64,000 nt of DNA from Maratus speciosus (GCA_963932465.1 OZ010799.1:164792761-164856760), one strand, 5' to 3'; shown: positions 1-10,986, numbered from the stretch's first letter. Notes: generated by a model from the sequence alone, not told the origin. Numbers and translations: made by a program.

Positions 1-35
1 ATTGAAATTAAACACTGCCCGTTACTACTGGGAAG

Positions 36-1022
36 CTATAAATATGTTACTTTAAGATTAATTGTACAAGTTAATAAATGAGAGAATGCTGCTTTAGGCT
101 TTAATTCCATTTTATAACATACATTTATTGTATAAAAAGTATGGGGTTTAACTTAATTGTTATCATTAGAAATTGTATGTCTGAAGAATTTGCACAATGT
201 TTTGTAATGTTAAAATTTAATTTGTTTGAATATTATAATTCTTGTGAAACATATATCAAACTGTACTTAGAGATTTCAATAAAAACAGTGAGTTGAAACC
301 CAGGCTTCCCGGGTTACATACTATAAGTGAAAATCATATACATATATTTTTAATTGAAAACTTTAATATAGATTTATATTTAATATAGATTTTTTAGATA
401 TTCCTCTAACAATAACAAAAATCATTTTTATATAAAAAAAATATCGGAAATTGTACGTCAAACGAGGCAAATAACTAGTACTATGACAGGCATACTATAA
501 CTAGTTTAATAAATATTCAGATCTTCGTGCAATAACTGTTGCACTTATCTGCAAAAATGGATGAATAGAAAATACATTACTATTAAATATATTAAATTCA
601 GTAATATGGAAATAAGATGACTTATCTTAAGTAGGACGTAATCACCATGGCAATCAAAATTCATTGATATCATTAAATTAATTACGTATGATAGGATTTA
701 ACGGAATGAAGAAAACTTTTATTAATATATTTTTAAGTTTTGATTCGATTTTCATAAAATTTTAAATGACTCGACAAAATTCTTCAACAATTACATAAAT
801 TAAATTTTAAACCATTCGGATGGGCTGTTTTTGCGCTGATATATGCGGACTGACGGACAGACGAGATAATTACTTTAGGTGCTACTTATTTATATAATTA
901 TGAACGCACCTAAAAATAGCAATTATGTATTCAAATAAAATATGAGGGAGGAAAAAGGAGATGGTCGTAACTGCGATCTGGGATGTTAATTATATCTCTG
1001 CTCTAAAATAAAGCTATTGTCA
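36..1022. other. Gene-free AT-rich stretch (unit 1; also 21161-22127, 42270-43236)
   Basis: Follows the possible terminal exon. AATAAA occurs at 73-78 and 278-283, so the first 300 bases could be a 3' UTR. Nothing else recognised. Confidence 0.5.
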
Positions 1023-1432
1023 GAAGATTAAAAAAGTAGGAACTTTGAAGCAGACAGTTCGTCTGAATCAGAATTTGAACAAGGATCATCAAAAGCAGAT
1101 ACTCCCAAACGCATATCCGTTTCTCACACAAACTGGACACCAGGTATCTCTGGACATCTTAGAACTGGTATATCATATAGGTAAATTGCGTTAAGAGCTT
1201 CATCTGTGCTTCAGGGTGCAGAAATTGTGACAAGCAGTAATAAGGATCTCGTCATCGATAAAGACTTGGTCAGTAGACAAAAAAAGAAACTTCAAAAGAA
1301 GATACAGGAAGAGGAATACCTTAAAAATGAAGAATTACAACCATATTTTTTATGGTATTAATAATAACACGATCTTCATAGAAAAAAGCGAACAAGCGTA
1401 ACCGTCGACAGAAATATGAAGTACATATCACT
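1023..1432 (+). pseudogene. Decayed gene fragment, plus-strand arm (unit 1)
   Basis: One frame runs from about 1047 to 1361 with a single internal TAA (1182-1184). It has an acidic Ser/Glu-rich start, then ASSVLQGAEIVTSSNKDLVI, then DKDLVSRQKKKLQKK. From memory, this resembles a multicopy arthropod protein family of unknown function, whose members read like LQDVG...VIDxxKxRR followed by YFDGRKDxT. I cannot name a gene. Bases 1204-1427 are homologous, in inverted orientation, to 1790-2015. Equivalent fragments are at 22128-22537 and 43237-43646. Confidence 0.4.
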
Positions 1433-1698
1433 AACGGCGTGCGAAAATCTACGTGTCCATTTCTACGAGCCTATTCCTGTTTCCTGGACAGCAGAAATGC
1501 AAAAGGCGGAAGATTTGAGTACTCTATTAATCTAGCTCCGTTTCAGTTGGTAAAGATCTTAGGTCAAGTTGTTCTACCATCTAGTTTAGACAATTGATGT
1601 CGTTGTCAGAGTAGAAGCTCGTTCGTATGAAGAATACATATCAAATGCTGCAGTTCTTTTCTTAATTTTTCCAAAGCAAGCTCCAATTATTTTGGCTT

Positions 1699-2030
1699 AG
1701 AAAATTATATAACAATTTGCTATTTCTTTGCTATTACCAGATGGAGGTGTCAAGTCACCCAAATATTCCGAATCACGTTCACGCAACATGGTGATATTTG
1801 TTTCGTCTTTCTGTCGACGGTGCTGCTAGTCCCCTTTTATTCTATGAAGATCGCTTTATTTTTTCTACTATCAAAAAAGATGCTTGCAATGTTTCTTCCT
1901 CCAAGAACTTCCTTCTCCCGTATCTTCTTTCCAAGTTTCTTTTTCTTCTTCCTGACCAAGTCTTTATCGATGACGATACCTTACTCCCTGTTGTCACAAT
2001 TCCTGCAATTTTTGCTCACTTATACGCGAA
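1699..2030 (-). pseudogene. Decayed gene fragment, minus-strand arm (unit 1)
   Basis: Minus-strand reading gives IDKDLVRKKKKKLGKKIREK, then IASIFFDSRKNKAIFIE. In another frame further on it gives SEYLGDLTPPSGNSKEIANC. These match, in order, the VID..., YFDGRKDKT and GHVTPxSGxAKDI blocks that I recall from a multicopy arthropod family of unknown function. The frame breaks and stops show that it is dead. Equivalents are at 22804-23135 and 43913-44244. Confidence 0.45.
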
Positions 2031-2793
2031 AAAGCTATAAAAGTAACCCAATTCAAAATGCACATAGCTATTAAATAATACATAATCAGAGCTTATTTAA
2101 ACTTTTCGTACACTAAGCATGACATTTCAAGTAAATTAGCTAAAATAACTTAAATTTAACATTTTTTAAATATTTTCTAAAAAAGTTCAAAAATCAGCAT
2201 CAAAACTTCAAGTCATTTGCGGCAAATGAAAGAATTGTCCGAAAAATCTCAAATTTTTTGCGTGAACTTAGTGCCACCAGTGGCAACTTTTCCGCACTAC
2301 CCATCATCGAAAATAAAAATTAAAAGTTTTTTTCGGCCCACCCTACTCCATATTAATTCATTTAAATCAGTTTCATCGGACATTCGAATCAAGTCAACTA
2401 ATTTATTTTCATTTTAATATCATAAATTAGATTTGGAATTCAATTGGAAATAAGAAAAAGGCTGTATTTCACTTTCATATTAAATGGAAACTATTTTAAC
2501 AAAATTCTGGCGCCATTGTGGCATTTGGAAACTAAAATTAATCATAAACATATCACAGCCCCTGAAAGGGGTAAACGCTGGTGCTCAAATACAACAGATG
2601 TAGCGTTCGTCAATTTCCTTTTTTTAAATCTTGCGTAAATACGAGTTAGGTTTACTTGAAAAGACCCGCAATGAGGGTAATACCCCTCCTCGTCTCGGTA
2701 TATATTCCTCCTGCATATAATTTGCCTTTCAGAAACGCTAGTGTCATTTAAAACTGAAATAAATGCAGTTTCTTTTATTTCGATTAAAATTCT
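2031..2793. other. Gene-free stretch (unit 1; also 23136-23918, 44245-45027)
   Basis: AT-rich with a 12 bp palindrome GCCACCAGTGGC at 2273-2284, and GC-richer words such as CTGGCGCCATTGTGGC near 2507 that may be old MITE debris. The open frames here are short and unrecognised. Confidence 0.5.
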
Positions 2794-3030
2794 TTAACAC
2801 GTTCACACCGGCGCGGTGGGTTACACTCGACTGTCTCAGAGTTGTCAAGTCTCCGGCTTTTTGCACACCACTGTTATTTTAGAGAAAATGTTGTTCCTTT
2901 AAATCGTCCAAGTGTTCTAATTAAATAAAACAACATTTTCTGTATTAAAATACTGGTATCCAAAAAGCCGGAGACTTGGCAGCTCTGAGACAATCGAGTG
3001 TGACCCACCGTGCCGGCGTGAACGTGTTAA
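2794..3030. mobile_element. TTAA-flanked foldback MITE, CACGTTCAC ends (unit 1, element A)
   Basis: Flanked by TTAA at 2794-2797 and 3027-3030. Inverted ends of about 90 bp begin CACGTTCACACCGGCG and contain TCTCCGGCTTTTTG. The loop is about 60 bp and there is no coding capacity. TTAA duplication is characteristic of piggyBac-type insertion. A sister copy lies at 7482-7717. Confidence 0.85.
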
Positions 3031-3042
3031 ACAGTTACTTAT

Positions 3043-3250
3043 TTAACGTTCCTACCCTGTTGAAATTTTACTCGACTTCAGTAAAAACATTTCACACCAG
3101 AATTTTCTTTAAAAACTATTTAATGATTTATTTATATTAGTTTTCGTTGCCTTTAATTTATCTTACTTTACGAAAAAATTTCTGGTTCGAATCGAATGAA
3201 ATGAATTATAAAAGTGGGTCGATTAGACCCATTCAGGGTAGGAAGGTTAA
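3043..3250. mobile_element. TTAA-flanked MITE, CGTTCCTACCCTG ends (unit 1, element B)
   Basis: TTAA at 3043-3046 and 3247-3250. The ends CGTTCCTACCCTG and CAGGGTAGGAAGG pair as short terminal inverted repeats. An internal hairpin pairs ACCAGAATTTTC with the AAATTTCTGGT side. It lies only 12 bases from element A. Confidence 0.75.
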
Positions 3251-3982
3251 AAGGAATATTTATATTATGAATAGCAAATCTTTTTTAATATTTCAAATTT
3301 ATCGCTCTGAAGTCATGTTATTATTATTTTCATATTTTCAAATCATAATGCGTTACCGTTCATTTCAGATTTAATATTTATGAGTGTTGGTGAAATCATA
3401 TTTAAGATAACATTCAGATTTATGTACCATAATTCATTTCTGTATTACATTAAAGTATGCTAGAAAAGATGCAAGTCACCTGGGAATGCATTATTCATTC
3501 TCAATTCGTTTGATAAAATACCTCATTTGTTACATTATAATGGAAACAAATGATATTTACGTTTTGAATATATAAAGAATTACAGCTTTTCTGTGTGTAA
3601 TTTTAAGAACGCTTATATATTGTAAATGATCACTGAATAGCTAAACTCTATAATTTCAAAATAAACAGCACAGGATAATACATGGCTCTTGGTTAAAACA
3701 CGGATTAAAAAAATCGTTTATTTTACATTATGTAATCTGGTTTTAGAAGAATTTTCTGTTTTTAAACAATAAATGTTATAAATATGAAAATTCGTAAAAA
3801 AGGTAGATTTATTTTGAAAAAATTAAAAATACTGCATTTATTACATTATAATGAAAATAAATGATATTTGCAGTTTTGAAAATCTAATGAGGTAGAACAG
3901 ATTTTGTATAATTTATTTGAAATTTATGGATGCTTAAACATTGTGAATGAAGCGTTATATTAATTAAGGAATCTCAGGACTC
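3251..3982. other. Gene-free AT-rich stretch (unit 1; also 24376-25107, 45485-46216)
   Basis: Two copies of an ATTACATTATAATGGAAACAAATGATATTT-like block (near 3530 and 3840) form an old direct repeat. No genes seen. Confidence 0.4.
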
Positions 3983-4233
3983 TTAACCCCCTCTCTGCGC
4001 AACCCGAGATTTCCTCGAAGATGCACTTTTTCCGACTAATTAACCCTCTTTGATTATTGCCACCAGTTATTTTTTTATTGCAAATTTTGCCTTAATTAAT
4101 CGAGCATTTTCCCGATTAAATTAGACACAAATTTTTGCTTTAAAAAACCAGTGACGAAAGAATAAAAATTCTTAAAAGGCGCAGTTTTTCAAGCTATTTT
4201 GATAAATTTTGATAAACGCAGCGAGAGGGTTAA
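3983..4233. mobile_element. TTAA-flanked MITE, CCCYCTCTCTGCGC ends (unit 1, element C)
   Basis: TTAA at 3983-3986 and 4230-4233. The left end is CCCCCTCTCTGCGCAACCCG and the right end is the complement of CCCTCTCGCTGCG. CCCT starts are typical of piggyBac-type ends. It contains the palindromic core, with TTGCCTTAATTAATCGAGC at 4088-4106. Its relative is 6459-6773. Confidence 0.8.
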
Positions 4234-6458
4234 AGGTATAACATTTTCGAGATTTGAAAATATTTAGAGATTATAAGAGATTATAACCTCCTATCTTTTC
4301 TGAACATTTTGATATAATTGTTTCCTTGAAATTTCCATTATAACAGAAGTTATGGCATTTAAAATTATACCCGCTCAATAGCTGAAGCTGCGTTTCTGAA
4401 ACTTTGAAGTTATTTTTTTTTTCAAATGACGTTTTTGGGCATAATATCTCAAAAATTTCTGAATATTTTTTCATGAAATTTTCAAAACGTATGTTTGACA
4501 TTTGTCTGTACAAACTGAACCTAAAATTTCCTTGTCATTCTTAATAAAAATATTTTTTAGTTGATTATATTGTTGAAATTTTCTGAATTTTGCATTAGTT
4601 AAATACAACTTTATATTAAAAATATAAAAATGCTTTAAATACAAATCTATTTATGTTCAAGGTAATTATGACAATCTGAAGTATAAGTAGGCACCAAAAA
4701 TTTCCATTCTTGTTGCAAAATTTATTTAGTAATCCTACGCGTAATTTTTAAGCCGATTTTCTGTTCGTGAAATGTCTGACAGCTTGGAGTCCCAAGTAAA
4801 TGCTAATTCTACATCTTGCAATTTGTGAAATATTTGAAATGAAAGAACATACTTATATATTTCATCAAAATTAAAATTGTGTCTAAATATCAAATACATT
4901 TAAGATATTAAACGTTGGAAATGGTCTTTTTTTTTCCTTTTTTTTTCAACGGGATCCACTCCTGAGACCCCTTAATATAATTCTAGAGTTGTAGTTCAGT
5001 TTTAAAATACTGGGTAATAACTAATGCTCCCAAGGTTTACATTCATATACGCAACCAGTTTTTGTATCATGTTCAAAAGGTATGTTATTTTAGTATTTTT
5101 AATTAGATACAGAGAAAACAACATTGCCCTTTTGGTGGGTAGTCAGTGGGTAAAAATCGATATTTTACATGAAGAACTCTGATTTTATACGATTTTTTTT
5201 GTTTTTAAACAGTAACTGTTAAAAAGATGAAAATTCGTAAAAAAGCATTTTCTTTTGTAGAAAATATTTTATTTACTTATTTATTTTGATGCGGTTTTTT
5301 TTCAAGTAATATCAATAGACTTTTTTTTTAAATGCTCATTGAATTAAATTTCCTTTCATGTTTAAAAATATACTTCATAATTTCGAAATAAATTAATGCT
5401 TTTTTTGTTTACATTTTTATTTAAATTTTTTTCACATGTTTATGTATTTTTTTCTTCAAAAAGTACTTATTTTTTAAAGTATCTCTTTCATTCCTACCAC
5501 TTGACGGAATTTCACCTCGCTCTCTTACACTAAATTAGCCTCCTCATTTTCTATACTCCCCATTATCTTTTATCTCGAAACACTTTTAGCTCGAAACACA
5601 ATCGAAAACTCAATTTTTCACGTCTAACATTTTTTTAAAGCCACTTCATTCATTATTATTATTAGAAATTATTATAATAGAAACAAATAATACTTCAAGC
5701 ATTTGAATTCCTATTAAAACCTTTAAATAGTACGGGAAATTTTATTAATGAATTGAACTTAAATGTTGTCATCACTGGCAATTTTAGATACTTGACTTCA
5801 AAATTAATGGTGTAAGGTAATAATATCTCTTTCCGGTTTTTAATTTCCTTTAATTTATATACTTTTACATTTTAGTAGGTGCTATCGAAAGAAAATTGTC
5901 TTAAATACATTCTTTCAAAAATACGTCCTTATATTCATCTAATGTATAGATGAAGATTTTACAATAATTATAATAAATTTATATTTTTTGCTAGTAAGAG
6001 CTAGCCGTCATTACTAGAATTGCCTTTACTGCGAATAAAAGTCCTTAAACTACATCTAGAGTTAGTGTCCTACTGCTCTTGCATATATTTTTTATCATTA
6101 TCACAATAAATAGTAGTTCTACATCTAATACTAATGATTTTGCTACTACTACGGTTACTTCTAAAACTATTCCGAGATAGTATTTTTAATTTGCAGAAAA
6201 TTAGCTGCAGTCTTGCTTTGAAAATCTGCAAAGTTACAGCAAGCCTCAGCATGACAAGACTGAAAGTTCATAACAAGACTGCAGCAAGATAATGCAAACG
6301 TCGAATTCACCACACTTTGAACTTGCAGCTAACATGTCGTGCAAGTTAAATTCATGCTGTATCAAATTTATTGCAAATTAACGGCAAACAAGTTATCAAA
6401 AATACTCCAAGCTTACTGTAAGTGTAAAATAGCAATCTTTCCACGCCCCGCTATAAGT
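4234..6458. other. Gene-free AT-rich stretch (unit 1; also 25358-27582, 46467-48691)
   Basis: Many T runs and no convincing coding frame. The ATGAAAATTCGTAAAAAAG block near 5230 also occurs near 3785, so dispersed repeat remnants are present. Confidence 0.5.
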
Positions 6459-6773
6459 TTAACCCTCTCGCTGCGCAACCCGAGTGTTTCTCGGGCAACG
6501 TAAAACTAGCAAAATTTGCGCAACCCGAGATTTCATCGGGGTGCATTTTTTCCGTCTAAGTCACCCTCCTTGATCCTTCACACCAGTAACTTTTTATTGT
6601 AAATTTTGCCTTATCTAATCGGAGCATTTTCCCGATTAAATCAGGCAATTTGTTTGATTTGAAAAACCGGTGACAAAAGAATAAAAATTCTTAAAAGACG
6701 CTCGTCAAGAAGGAGTTAAATACGCAATTTTTGAAGCTGTTTTGATAAACAAATAACGCAGCGAGAGGATTAA
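6459..6773. mobile_element. TTAA-flanked MITE, CCCTCTCGCTGCG ends (unit 1, element D)
   Basis: TTAA at 6459-6462 and 6770-6773. The ends CCCTCTCGCTGCGC and CGCAGCGAGAGG are near-perfect inverted repeats. The core, with TTGCCTTATCTAATCGGAGC at 6607-6626, lies between CACCAG and CCGGTG hairpin arms. It is a longer relative of element C with an extra CGAG...CTCGGG block near the left end. Confidence 0.85.
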
Positions 6774-7454
6774 CCCCTTCGGAGGTGTCCATACACCTGA
6801 TCAGATCTATTCATGCGAGCACACCGTCAGAAGGCGCGTGCATAGTTTTCATCACCATATACAAGTTAAGGCATTATTTGCACTTATCATTGCGTGCCTT
6901 TTTTTTGGTATTTGATAAGTATACAGTTTAGAAAAAGCGGTGCAAACCGAATAAAATTTCTGCACATGTGCTGATTGTCTATTCTCTCAACAGAGGGATT
7001 TTTTGCTTTCGTCACTTTCGTTAATTAATGACAGTCTTGCCATCAGTTTCACAACAAACTTCTCATGCAAGTAGGGGATGGTATACCTTGCGGGAAATTT
7101 GCTGCGAATTTCTAAATTCAAATTTGTCACGGTAAGATAATGTCAGAAGAAATCAAACTTGCTGCTAATGTTCCTGTTATCTAGGTTACTATCACTAATA
7201 AAAATAACTATGTCGGAAAAAGAGAAGGGAATGGAGAGTTACTTCAATATAAATTAACGTATTATTCGTAGATTGATATTGTCGCTGTTTGTTTCAACAA
7301 TTCATTATCGTCCAATAGGCTCAGTCAGGGTAATAGGAAACTGTGGATAATTGGGAACAGATGACACAGAACAGTCCAGCAGCCAGTAAACTTGAACAAG
7401 GTAGAAAAAAGGAGTGTCGCATGTTCACGCCCTTTCTAGCGGTATCTGATTCGC
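6774..7454. other. Gene-free stretch with possible TTAA-element left end (unit 1)
   Basis: The TTAA closing element D is followed at once by CCCCTTCGGAGGTGTCC, which looks like another element's left end. GGTGCAAACCGAATAAA near 6940 resembles the shared MITE core, but no matching right end was found. Confidence 0.35.
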
Positions 7455-7481
7455 CTTGACGACTATTGATGAAAAGGTTAT

Positions 7482-7717
7482 TTAATACGTTCACGTCGGC
7501 GCGGTGGGTCACACTCGACTGTCTCAGAGTTGTCACATCTCCGGCTTTTTGCACACCACTATTATTTTAGAGAAATTTTGTTCCTTTAAATCGCCCAATT
7601 GTTCTAATTAAATAAAACAACATTTTCTGTATTAAAATACTGGTATACAAAAATCCGGAGACTTTTTAGCTCTCAGACTGTCGAGTGCGACCCACCGCGC
7701 CGGCGTGAACGTGTTAA
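7482..7717. mobile_element. TTAA-flanked foldback MITE, second CACGTTCAC family copy (unit 1, element E)
   Basis: TTAA at 7482-7485 and 7714-7717. Same family as element A and 229-236 bp long, but its first base has changed from C to T. A paralogous site without the insertion is visible at about 8251-8290, in the neighbouring tandem duplicate. Confidence 0.87.
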
Positions 7718-8034
7718 AGAAGTCTGACAAATAAAGTTTTGAGTTCTGTCATTTTATTTTATTGGCACACAAAAGGAACGCAAGTAGCAATCGTGTTATT
7801 TAATTTTTATTTGTAAACCATCATTAAGTATTACACTGTGAAAAACTTTTTCCTGGTATGAACCAACTTTTAAAACTGCAGTAGCTACAACCATAAGATT
7901 GTAAAATCTAGTTCCAATCTTTTGCGATCCTAGTGAACTGTCTTATGATTGAAACTACTTCTGCACAAAAAGGTTGGTTCAAACCAGCACAGAATTAAGC
8001 CTTTGCGGCCGAGTGTGGGCAAATAACTGCCCAA

Positions 8035-8038
<4 letters not shown>

Positions 8039-8108
<70 letters not shown>
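8039..8108. repeat. (TA)35 microsatellite (unit 1)
   Basis: Uninterrupted TA dinucleotides over 70 bases inside a truncated copy of the GCCTTTGCGG-ended element that starts at 7995. Confidence 0.97.
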
Positions 8109-8109
<1 letters not shown>

Positions 8110-8198
8110 CTCTGCTTAATATTCTATTCGCACCACTATATTTTAAAAGCACATTCTTTAGTAAATTTCCCTTGTACATGGTTTCAGAATTCGAGTTC

Positions 8199-8238
8199 AC
8201 TTATATAAAAATACTTGATTTATATAAAAATACTTGAT
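8199..8238. repeat. 20 bp direct repeat
   Basis: Two adjacent copies of a 20-base unit ending in AAAAATACTTGAT, located between the two local tandem duplicates. Confidence 0.85.
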
Positions 8239-8250
8239 GAGATTAAATAA

Positions 8251-8937
8251 CTTGACGACGTTTGATGAAAAGATTATTAAAGGAGTCCGACAAATGAAAT
8301 TTTGAGTTCTGTTATTTTATTTTATTGGCACACAGAATGAATGTAAGTGGCAATTGTGTTATTTAATTTTTATTTGTAAACCATCAATAAGTAGTACACT
8401 GTGAAAAACTTTGTCCTGGTATGAACCAACTTTTAAAACTGCAGTAGCTGCAACAATAAGATTGTAAAATCTAGTTCCACTCTTTTGAGATCCTGGTGAA
8501 CCATCGTATGATCGAAACTACCTCTGCACAAAAAAGTTGGTTCAAACCAGTATAGAATTAAGCCTTTGCGGCGGAGTATCGGCAAATAGCTGACCAAGCT
8601 TTATCCCATTTAATCGTCGCGCCTGTTAAGTGTCGAATACTTTTTTAAAATTCAGATTGTTTGATTGCCACCACTTTTTTCATGTTGAAATATTCGCTTC
8701 ATTTAATGGCAGATAAAATGTCGAGAGAATAAAGCCAAATGCATTATTTAAAAAAACTGGTGCGAATAAAACAATCTGAATAAAAGAAAAGAAGCCTACA
8801 CCAGCCGTGACAGTCACGGGCACGACGATTAAGGGGTTAAGTATATATCATTCTACTTAATATTCTATTCGCATCACTATGTTTTAATAGCACATTTTTT
8901 AGTAAATTTCCCTTGTACATGGTTTCAAAATTCGAGT
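8251..8937. repeat. Local tandem duplication, second copy (unit 1)
   Basis: Partner of 7455-8196. It lacks element E at the equivalent TTAA (8277-8280) and instead carries element F at 8610-8832. Confidence 0.85.
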
Positions 8938-9038
8938 AAAAATGCTACTTAAAAAAAAAAAAAAAGTGGTGCTAACTGAATAAATTAGTCTAAGAGATGC
9001 CTGTGCCTGGGAGGAGTACTTCGTCCGCAAAGGCCTAA
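8558..9038. mobile_element. GCCTTTGCGG-ended MITE containing nested element F (unit 1, element K)
   Basis: The left end after TTAA (8558-8561) is GCCTTTGCGGCGGAGTA. The right end is the complement of GCCTTTGCGGACGAAGTA, followed by CTAA (9035-9038, a mutated TTAA). Element F sits inside it. After removing F, the internal hairpin GCATCACTATGTTTTAATAG pairs with the AAGTGGTGCTAAC side. A right-truncated copy begins at 7995. Equivalents: 29671-30149 and 50759-51235. Confidence 0.7.
8610..8832. mobile_element. TTAA-flanked MITE, TCGTCGCGCC ends (unit 1, element F, nested)
   Basis: TTAA at 8610-8613 and 8829-8832. The ends TCGTCGCGCC and GGCACGACGA are inverted repeats. Internal arms CAGATTGTTTGATTGCCACC and the AACAATCTG side form the shared palindromic core. 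Confidence 0.8.
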
Positions 9039-9084
9039 TAAAGGTTCGTACGGTTCCTTGAAGTTTCAGACTAAGAAATTTTTT

Positions 9085-9446
9085 GGTACCAGTATTTTCT
9101 TATGGAAAATTTCTCCTTAACCGCCTAATTCTCGCTCCCGTCAATATCACGGGCTGAGGTGTCGTTCGTTATTTCTCGTGCCCGTCATATTTCTGGGCTG
9201 GAGATTTAATTGCTAGAAAAATTTCTGAAACCAGAAAAATTTAGCTGGCATTTCGGTGTAAAATCTTTGAATATTACCTGTTGGGTTCGGCTTTTGCTTT
9301 GACTGTAATGTTGGGCTTTGCATAGCATGTTTCGAAATATATAACACTAAGAAAGTAATAATCATCAAAATTTAATGTATATATATATATCATTTCATAT
9401 ATTACTTGTAAAAATGTGTGTGATGATGATAAATAAAGATCTATTC
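9085..9446. repeat. Local tandem duplication of 362 bp, first copy
   Basis: Starts GGTACCAGTATTTTCTTATGG. Co-linear with 9447-9798, including the CACGGGCTGAGGTGTCGTTC and TGTTGGGTTCGGC-type blocks. The minus strand has short open frames in both copies that look like chance frames. Confidence 0.85.
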
Positions 9447-9798
9447 GGTACCAGTATGCTTATGGAAAATTTCTCCTTAACCCCTTAATTCTCGCTCCTC
9501 TCATTATCACGGGCTGAGGTGTCGTTCGTTATTTCTCCTGCCCGTCATATTTCTGGGCTGGAAATTTAATTGATGGAAAAAATTTCTGTAACCAGAAAAA
9601 TTTAACTAGCATTTTGGTGTAAAATCTTTGAATATTACCGGTTAAGTTCGGCTTTTGCTTTAACTGTAATGTTGGGCTTTGCATTGCATGTTTCGATATA
9701 TATAACACTAAAAAAATAATAATCAAAATTTAATTTATGTATATTAATTCAAATATTATTTGTAAAAATTGAGTGTGATGATGATAAATGAATATCTA
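9447..9798. repeat. Local tandem duplication of 362 bp, second copy
   Basis: Partner of 9085-9446. It holds the left end of a possible larger TTAA element (9477-10045). Confidence 0.85.
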
Positions 9799-10045
9799 AG
9801 ATGAGAAAAATAAAGGTCTTATTCGCATTAATTTCTACGGTGCAAAACAAACATTAAGACACAGAATTCTCGCATGATGGCTTTTCTACAAATTGAATTT
9901 GTTCGATACTATCTTTGTTTTGTCTTAAAAAAAACTAATTGCATATTTTATTTAGAAACCTTATAATTATTTAATTTCTGTAATAAAAGAAATAGGTACT
10001 TTTTTGATGGTTTTTCCAAATATTAAGCGACCGTGAAGGGGTCAA
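9477..10045. mobile_element. Possible TTAA element with CCCCTTAA-type ends (unit 1)
   Basis: Left TTAA then CCCCTTAATTCTCGCT; right end the complement of CCCCTTCACGGTCGCT, followed by TCAA in place of TTAA. The inverted match is short and the target duplication imperfect, so this is tentative. Confidence 0.35.
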
Positions 10046-10472
10046 ATAAAGGCGAAATTTCGTCTATTTAAAGTAGATTTATTCTTCTATAAACAAATAT
10101 TGATATTGTGCCTTGAAAATAACGGTACCCGTACGAACCCTGTAATACTTATGCATCATGACTCTGCACAATGTGTGATGTTTTATTTTTGTTTAACAAG
10201 AAAAACTTCTCCCGCGAGATTAAGAAACATTTATCTTTTTTTACAGTGAATACATATGTAGCCCAGCTGTCAATGATGATAAATATTCAGTCTATAGTTC
10301 AACCATCTTGTGATTTGATACTACGGTACAAGATATTACAACTGTTAGAATTTCGTTGCTCTTGTCTACAACCGTATCCAACATTATCTGAAAGGTATAA
10401 TACAAAATTTTTATGTATTTTATCACAACCCATACCTGTTAAGATCGCTTTTCAGCACTTGTATTCCAACAA
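10046..10472. other. Unrecognised stretch with a 101-codon open frame (unit 1)
   Basis: The plus-strand frame 10171-10476 is open in units 1 and 2 but differs at its start in unit 3 because of a one-base insertion in a T run near 52437. It ends inside element G's left TTAA. No domain recognised, so probably not a gene. Confidence 0.4.
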
Positions 10473-10684
10473 TTAACACTTTCGACTCACTCTCTCTTTC
10501 TCCTACACAGATTTTATTCGCCAGGCACCACTTTTTAAAAGAGTATTCCTTCAAGCACACAATTTCGAAAATGCTCTGATTAAATAAGGCAAACTATATT
10601 TTCCTTTATTACTTGTGGCAAACAGAAATTTTGCAATGAAAGATTATGACACCGCAGCGGCTACAACGGAGTACAAAGGGTTAA
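10473..10684. mobile_element. TTAA-flanked MITE, CACTTTCGACTC ends (unit 1, element G)
   Basis: TTAA at 10473-10476 and 10681-10684. The ends CACTTTCGACTC and GAGTACAAAGGG are imperfect inverted repeats. It carries the shared core in reverse orientation (GCTCTGATTAAATAAGGC at 10573-10590) next to GGCACCACTTTTT. Confidence 0.7.
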
Positions 10685-10986
10685 ATACAGAAAACGATTG
10701 GATGTTGAGCCGAACTTAAGAAATAAATTATCATCTTTTTCTCCATACCTGAATAATACATGGTAAAGGATCATAAATCTTATTAGATGATTTTTAACAC
10801 TTTCCAACATAGTTAAAAAGTGTTTATTACTTGTTATTGTCTGTCTGCCGTCTTTTTGCTGTCTTTCTGTCCGTCCTCTAACTTGCGTAAATATAGTCAG
10901 ATCGCCGTAAAAATGATATATATTATTGGTATTCACTATGGCACGTTCGATATTGAAAATGTAGCGGGTAGCAGCTAGAATTATTT

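Larger units (their letters stand above)
7455..8196. repeat. Local tandem duplication, first copy (unit 1)
   Basis: Matches 8251-8937 in direct orientation, diverged by perhaps a tenth of positions. Shared landmarks include GGTATGAACCAAC and CTGCAGTAGCT. Element E and the (TA)n tract are extra in this copy. Older than the 21 kb array, since all three units carry it (unit 2 copy 28580-29309). Confidence 0.85.

Noticed and set aside
1798..2074. Overlapping plus-strand frames of 80 and 84 codons, rich in Phe/Leu/Ser
   Set aside because: Antisense to the decayed gene arm, whose minus-strand reading shows recognisable blocks.
3180..3200. GGTTCGAATC as a tRNA B-box
   Set aside because: No A-box or cloverleaf upstream; it lies in the hairpin arm of element B.
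7974..8237. Open frames of alternating Tyr-Ile on both strands
   Set aside because: They are translations of the (TA)n microsatellite and change length with it in each unit.
9529..9726. Minus-strand 65-codon frame present in all units
   Set aside because: Lies in a local tandem duplicate and has no matching open frame in the partner copy at 9165-9360; likely chance.
10171..10476. 101-codon plus-strand frame conserved in units 1 and 2
   Set aside because: No known domain, changed at its start by a T-run insertion in unit 3, and ends within a MITE. Conservation simply reflects recent duplication.
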